Below are positions 58,301 to 64,000 of a DNA stretch of 64,000 bases, one piece after another. A program made the translations under genes and the position numbers. Position 1 is the stretch's first letter, and every line of letters starts with the position of its first letter. The stretch is from Rhizoclosmatium globosum (taxonomy: Eukaryota > Chytridiomycota > Chytridiomycetes > Chytridiales > Chytriomycetaceae), in the NCBI GenBank assembly GCA_002104985.1, contig MCGO01000019.1, forward strand, positions 124,001 through 188,000, written 5' to 3'. Under the pieces are notes generated by a model, which was given only the letters and a program-made list of their open reading frames with translations, made no database searches and was not told where the DNA came from.

Positions 58301-58357
58301 GCTGCCGCTGCTGCTGCTGCTGCTGCGAAGCAAGAGGATTACGAGATGGATGAGTAA
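55334..58357 (+). CDS. GATA factor 7, AreA/NIT2-like nitrogen regulator
   Basis: Global nitrogen-metabolite regulator type. The start 55334 encodes a Pro/Ser-rich N-terminus, with a break near 55500. The DUF1752-type domain follows: [20 protein letters not shown] then [10 protein letters not shown] (about 55960-56060). After an intron (about 56091-56370) comes a long Gln/Ser/Asn-rich body with polyQ tracts. The finger is canonical Are[46 protein letters not shown]. Then come a poly-Ala run and an acidic end (DYEMDE). Breaks lie near 57100, near 57925 and, inside the finger, near 58190 (one base lost in GGATGTTTTAC). It is the best AreA candidate in the window and sits next to the methyltransferase gene, 230 bases from its start. 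Confidence 0.87.
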
Positions 58358-58587
58358 GAAACATAGACTGGTTGTTTTGTAGCATAATATTACCTTCTTT
58401 TTTTTTTGTCTTGGTTTTCCTATACGTCTTATTTGTTCTTGGATTGGCTGTTACTTCTTTCTCCGTTTTGGTTACATAGTTGTTGATTGAAAATAAGAAG
58501 TTTTGTATGAAAAGTAGTTTACTCTGAGGTGTAAGTTTGTCCGAAAGAGTGAGCACTAAAAAACTGTCTGACCAAACTTCACAAGAA

Positions 58588-61500
58588 ATGCTTGGAGGAG
58601 GAAAGGCAAGCAGCAGCATTAGTAGCGGAAGTAGTAGTAGTTCCTCTGCTCCCATCGCAGATATGAATGGTATCGAGACGTCAAACATAATCGTTGAAAT
58701 CCCAGTTGTCGCTTCAGAGCCAAAAGGTAAACAGTCTCCCTCCCTCCCTCATCCAACTTCACTAAAAACCAACCAAACAGATCCAAAACAACAATCAACA
58801 AAGAAACAACAAACTCCAAAAGACTCTGTTTCTTCCTCAAAACGCAAATCAATCCCATCAACTCAATCCATCAAAAACTTCTTCACCCCAAAGCCACAAC
58901 CTGCTCAATCCTCTTCCTCGGCAAGTACTTCGACAACCCCTGCACAGCCACTGCCGGAAGGATGGACAAAGACGTGCTCCGTGCGTCCGACGGGGGCAAA
59001 GGACTGGTACTACTTTGCACCGGATGGGACAAAGTTTCGGAGTTATGTCTCTGTGGTGCGGTATTGTACTGAGAATGGTATTGCGATGAATGGTGTGGAC
59101 GTGGCTCAAAGCGGTGCAAAGGTACAGTCACCTTGTCCTTTGCTTCTTGTATTCTCATGCTGCGTTTTGTGTAGAAGGACGAATCTGTCTCGAATGATGC
59201 AAACGGAATGCGTGGAGCGAATATGGATGAGGATGAAGTAATGCAAGATGTGATTCCATCAGTTCCTGTCCAGAGAAAGTATTGGAACTCAAGTCTGCAC
59301 CTGTTGGACGACGCGAGTCGTTGATGGTTCGTGATTCTTCGGATGAGGATGAGGAAGTTCCGCTCAAGAAGCCTGAGAAGAAGATGGTTTGTTGGCGAAA
59401 TATCCAGCTGTGTATTCTGACTTTTTGAATATTAGGTGTCAGCTTCTAGTGCTCTATCCACTTCTAAGCCATTTAACATGGAGGATGATGATGACGATGA
59501 TGATGAGTCGATTGTGAAACCAAGCTCACGAAAGGTAAATATCCCGGCCAAAACTTAAGGTCAAACACTTACACACAGAATATAAGGTTTCAATTGCAAG
59601 TCCACCCAAGAAGCGCAGAATCATTGACGACGACAGTGACTTTGAAGTTTCAGCCACAGCTTCAGAAGCAGAAAGTGACGACCTTGATGAAGACGACGAA
59701 GAGCCCTCCGCGATGGAGTCAAGCGATGTCGAGAAGCCACCTGCCAAGAAGGGAAAACCAAAGACCGTGATTGAAAGTGAAGAGGATGAGGAGGAAGATG
59801 ACGCGTTCCAGAAAGTCAATAAGCCGGTTAACCAACGCTTGAGCATTTCGTCCGTAAAATCAATCGGAACCAAAAAAGATGGCGCAATCATCTTTGACTT
59901 CTTTCTTTGGCGGTGGAAGCTCTAAGCCTACAGTTGTTGAACCCAAGAAGAAACCTGCTGCCAAGAAAAAGCCTGCTGCGAAGAAAGTCAAATTGGATGA
60001 AGATGGTGATGGTGAGTTCTTTAATTTTTGTGACTCTGTGACTGGTTTTAACTGAGTTTTAGGTGAGGCGGATGAAACTTTGGCAGACTTGGAACCAATC
60101 AACAAGCTTAATGAAATGTTTGCCGACATGATCACGCGTGTTCCAAAGTTATTCGACACTGTCAAAAGCCTTTCGGCTGAAAGACCACCCCTTCGCCTGG
60201 CTACAATGTGTTCGGGAACGGAATCACCATTGCTCGCCATCAAGTTGATTAGTGACGCGTTAAGTGAGAAACTTGGAATCCCCAATGTTCTGAAAGTACA
60301 TCATGTATTTTCTTGTGAGATTGAACCATTCAAGCAAGGTATACACTGCGTTTGTAAACATTACTATGCTTAACTCTTCATTTGGCAGCTTACATCGACA
60401 GAAACTTCAGTCCTCCAATCTTGTTCCGTGATGTACGTCAACTCTGCAATGATACAGCCACAACCGCTTATGGGGCGACTGTGCCTGTTCCGGAAACGTC
60501 GATATTCTGATTGCAGGAACTTCTTGTGTTGACTATTCATCACTTAACAACAAGAAACAAGGTATCGAAGCCGCCGGTGAATCCGGAGACACTTCCGAGG
60601 AATGTTGGGTTGGGTGAATAACCACCGTCCTCCATTGTGATTCTCGAAAACGTTGTGGAGCACCTTGGGAAAAAGTTGTTGATTTGTTTGATGGAGTTGG
60701 ATATGACGCGGCGTTTATGCGCGCTGACACAAAGTACTATTAATCCCACATACGAGAACTAGAGTCTATCTGGTGGCTTGTGTCGAGATGATGGGTTTGG
60801 ATATGACGATGATGTGGCGGAAGAGTGGAAACAGGTGTTCAAAGCAATGAGCCGGAAGGCTTCGACGCCGTTGGAGGATTACTTGCTTCCAACGGATGAT
60901 CCTAGAATTCATCGAGCTAGACAAGATTGGCGAAAACAAAGGTAGCGTTCAAAACACTGTTTTGATGTCACTAACATCAGTTACAAGGATAACGCACCAA
61001 CAAACCGAAGAACTGAATGGTCTCGCTGTGAATCACGCCACTCATTTGCGCGAATCAATGAAGAACTTGGGAACAAACGTCCCATGACCGCCTGGAGCGA
61101 AGGTGGAATGTCAAACTACCCAGACTTTGCATGGAACGACTGGGGACGCACCCAAACAGACCGCGTCTTGGATCTCTCTGACATCAACTACCTGCGACTC
61201 GCTAAAACAGGAGTGGACGCACAGTACAAGACTCTTGTCTGGAACCTTAGTCAAAACGTTGACAGAAACACTGCTTCATCCAACCCCGGAATCTGTCCTT
61301 GCTGACGCCTACTATGATTGCGTGTATTACGAATCGTGGAGGGCCTCTTGTTGGGTTGGAAGCTTTGAGTCTTCAAGGAATTCCTGTCGATGAGTTGCTC
61401 TTGACGAGAGAGACTGAGGATCAGTTGGCGGATTTGGCAGGGAATGCAATGACTAGTACTGTTGTTGGAGCTGCGTTTTTAGCTGCTTTGGTGGTTGGCG

Positions 61501-64000
61501 CTGATGGGTTGAAAAAGCACGGAAAACAGCTGATTGAAAACATGGACGCGGACGATATTTCGGGTCCAGAAGTTGTAGAAGTAGACTTGGAGAAGCGTGT
61601 TGTTGGTACTGATGTGCTCAGTGCGCATCACTTGAACCTGGGACCAAAGACATCTGCTTTGACATCGCAGGTGTTGGATGAAGCAGAAAAAACCTCAAGG
61701 CACTGTGTATGCGAAGGACGTGAGGGGATTTCTAAGAGTCCTATTCAGACTTGTCTTGAGTGTAACCACTCGTCTTGTGTTGCCTGTGGAGGACGTCCTG
61801 AACACGTATATTCCACGGAAGCCATGATTCTTCCCGAGATGAGGAGTAACCCAACTCAGTTTGCATCTTCCTTGAAAGAATCGCTGCCTATGCGCTTGTA
61901 TATCAGTTGGCTTTCAGTGGATGAATTGAATGGAGTGATTGATGGAATGACACCTTCTCCCAAAACTGTCAATTCGGAATTAGTTAAGGCTTGGACTACC
62001 ATAGTTTCAGCAACCTTAGCACCTTCCGAGCATCGTAAAGTCACCGAATTCCGGTTTTCTGCGCTCAAGCGACAAGAAATCTGGTCTGCTGTGTACGTTT
62101 CAGATGGAGCAAGACTTGTTTTGAGTTTGGATACGAAATCTCCTCAATGGCTCTTGTTTGTCAATGCGCCAAAAGGGACGTCTCCGAGTGTTCGTGAAGC
62201 TTTGAAGAACCCGGTCGCACAAATGCAAGTTCCTGTTGATGGAAATATGACTCTATCAGACTCCCTTATCAGTGGAATTTGGTCTCTATTTTTGCCCGCA
62301 CTGTTCAAGTTCAAAGTTTCGGTCACTGGTGAAGGAAACCTTGTGGATTCATGGGAAGCCAAACTAGGGCTTGAAGGAAAGTACAAGGACTCTCAGGTTT
62401 GGAGTCATTGGGCTGTCAAAAACGCGTCCAATGACATCGAACTTCCATTTGGAGGAATTGATGGTACTTACCGGGCGATCGGAAAGTGTGGAACAGCTAT
62501 GGACTATCTGCACATCAGAACTCCAAGAGTACGTGCGCTCGATTTCGAATTTGATACGTAACTAACTCTTTTTGTAGGATCCAACTTCAAACCAAGATCT
62601 GTTCCTATTTCTTGATCCAACACGTTGTGGAAATCCATCTGAAGATCCTTTTGTGTTTGCTTCTCGTTCCAGACGGCTTGAATACGGTGAACAGCGTATG
62701 CCTATCGCTTTACTCGATCCAACTTGGAGGCCAACAGCTATCGCTGGCGAGCAGCTGGTTGATGCAATCGTTCACGGTGTCTGGGCAGATCTTGAAGCAG
62801 CTGTTTCAATGCGTTACAAAGAAACGGAAGTTAAACAAGCAGATATCTCGATTTTGCAAAAGGATGCATTTTTGCCATACATTGAAAGTATTTCTACACG
62901 CGAAGAGTGTTGTGGCTCATCTATGGCCCTTGTGGAAGTTAAAGTTCAACTCGGATCGTACGTTGAAGACGTATGGACGAAAGGAAAGTGGAATGAAGTG
63001 GACCTTGTCAAGACAGGAAAGGCAGTGTTTGAGAAGGTTGCTTGGTTCAGTGAGAGAATTGAAATGCCGCCTTGGCTTAGTGATTGGACTTTTATGGGTG
63101 CAAAGGATTTGGGACTGACGTGTTTGGTATGCTTGATTTGTTTCTCGTTGTCAATTCACTTAAACACTTACAGACCCATGGAAAGAGTCCATGTACCACC
63201 TGCGCTCCTAATGAACCTAAAATCTTATGGATTCCAAACACAAAAGGAAACTCTAAAAGCTTTATGGCGATTGAAGATCCTTCACAGGCTGGAGTGTATG
63301 AAAACGCACTCAAGAACAGACCTAAGCCGTTTGTTTGCCAACTTAAACTCGAGGACACCATGGACGAAATGAAAATATTGGCGTTTTCAGAGTGGGAATC
63401 AATTTCGCTTCCTTGATTCATCGCGCAGCTGCTCGCTTGATCACAGTTCCATTTGCAGTCAACACAGATTCCGAATTTGAATTTTCCTGGAAACTTACGT
63501 GTGACCCAACTTTCTCATCTGTTTCAAGAGCCATGTCATTTCCGAAATTAGAGCTCAAAAGTAATCGCAGAGATCCTCAAGTTGCTCAACCACCCAATTT
63601 CAAAAAGTATCCCCTGCGCCCAGAACAGATCCGCTCACTGGGTTGGATGATTCGTCAAGAACATGAACCGGTTCCGTTCACAGAAGAAGAAATTTCAGAG
63701 GCTGCTTTGGAGTTTCTGGGCTGGCGTGCCGAAGGTCGTGCTTCGCGTTCAGTTGTAGTTCGTGGCGGAGTCGTTGCCGTAAGTACTCACTGCACAAAGT
63801 CGGAATAGCAATTAAATTCTATTTTAGGATGAAGTTGGTTACGGCAAAACTGCAATTACACTTGGATTGATTGATTATGGAAAGAGTCTGCCAAATTACA
63901 ACGAACCTCGCGTCGACGTAGACGGTCTCATCCCTGTAAAGGCGACTTTAATTTTGGTTCCTGGTCATTTGTTGAAGCAATGGCCGAGCGAAATCAAAAA
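58588..64000 (+). CDS. DNMT5-like DNA methyltransferase with MBD and PIP box (3' truncated by window)
   Basis: Predicted replication-linked maintenance 5mC methyltransferase. Modules in order: Ser-rich start (58588, MLGGGKASSS); a PIP-like TQSIKNFF (58861-58884); a methyl-CpG-binding-like domain (58951-59079: LPEGWTKTCSVRPTG, DWYYFAPDGTKFRSY); acidic linkers; a canonical PIP box QSSLTSFF (59885-59908); methyltransferase motifs I (LATMCSGTESPLLA), IV (AGTSCVDYSS, Cys codon 60525-60527), VI (ENV, 60646-60654), VIII (HTRTRVYLVA) and IX-X (RGGPLVGLEALSLQG, GNAMTSTVVGA); a Cys-rich zinc finger (about 61699-61800, C-x-C, C-x2-C, C-x2-C); and SNF2 start LRPEQIRSLGWMIRQE with Walker A DEVGYGKT (63829-63852). 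MTase-zinc-SNF2 is DNMT5 order. At least six frame breaks occur, near 59870, 60490, 60590, 60735, 61300 and 63395. That 58588-60000 belongs to the same gene is inferred from open frames and introns, not proved. Confidence 0.85.

Noticed and set aside
58588..60000. Separate MBD-protein gene in front of the methyltransferase
   Set aside because: I saw no clear stop, terminator or new start between them; acidic Lys/Ser linkers and introns run on continuously. Not excluded, hence the check listed in the findings.
28..63420. Programmed ribosomal frameshifting or an Euplotes-like frameshift code
   Set aside because: The break sites share no slippery heptamer and no stop-codon context, differ from gene to gene, and some long genes have none. 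Lost bases in the assembly explain them better.
1..64000. CRISPR arrays, phage, plasmid or bacterial operon features
   Set aside because: None seen; introns and gene families are eukaryotic throughout.

Overview
The window reads as nuclear DNA of a fungus. It has short GT-AG introns (about 45 to 250 bases), GATA and Yap-like bZIP regulators, an AreA-type nitrogen regulator, YAT and OPT transporters, a DNMT5-type DNA methyltransferase and a VwkA-like alpha-kinase. The last two, with the lineage-specific family expansions, suggest an early-diverging lineage, most likely a chytrid. That placement is inference.

Layout: 0-5 kb holds RCL1 (rRNA processing), a tRNA-Gln and an amino-acid permease. 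4.9-9.6 kb holds three tandem GT31-like glycosyltransferases that share a private C-terminal domain. 9.8-14.7 kb holds a fungal multi-span membrane protein, a CBM9-like surface protein, a small hypothetical gene and a sugar-nucleotidyltransferase-like gene. 14.7-27.9 kb holds five wax-synthase-like MBOAT acyltransferases and a sixth as a relic; a C2H2 factor, an OPT peptide transporter and a vWA/alpha-kinase sit among them. 27.9-36.4 kb is a tandem array of five bZIP factors. 36.6-43.9 kb holds an unknown protein, NUS1 (dolichol synthesis), a GATA factor, a mitochondrial protein and two tandem FAD monooxygenases. 44.3-58.4 kb holds six more GATA factors, two of AreA type. 58.6 kb to the end is the 5' part of a very large DNMT5-like gene, cut by the window edge inside its SNF2 ATPase.

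The transporters, the two AreA-like factors and the kinase fit nitrogen acquisition, but nothing here proves that they are co-regulated. The strongest candidate for new biology is the DNMT5-like protein. It appears to carry a methyl-CpG-binding domain and a canonical PCNA-binding motif upstream of the methyltransferase, zinc-finger and SNF2 modules. A second unexpected signal is a sharp intragenic switch in codon wobble bases, from C/A-ending to G/T-ending codons, in at least eight genes on both strands.

Caution: most multi-exon genes carry one to several single-base frame breaks that are not introns, usually as if one base were missing. Even essential genes such as RCL1 and NUS1 show them. 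I treat them mainly as assembly or consensus errors, so gene ends, exon joins and 'pseudogene' readings should be taken with that in mind.
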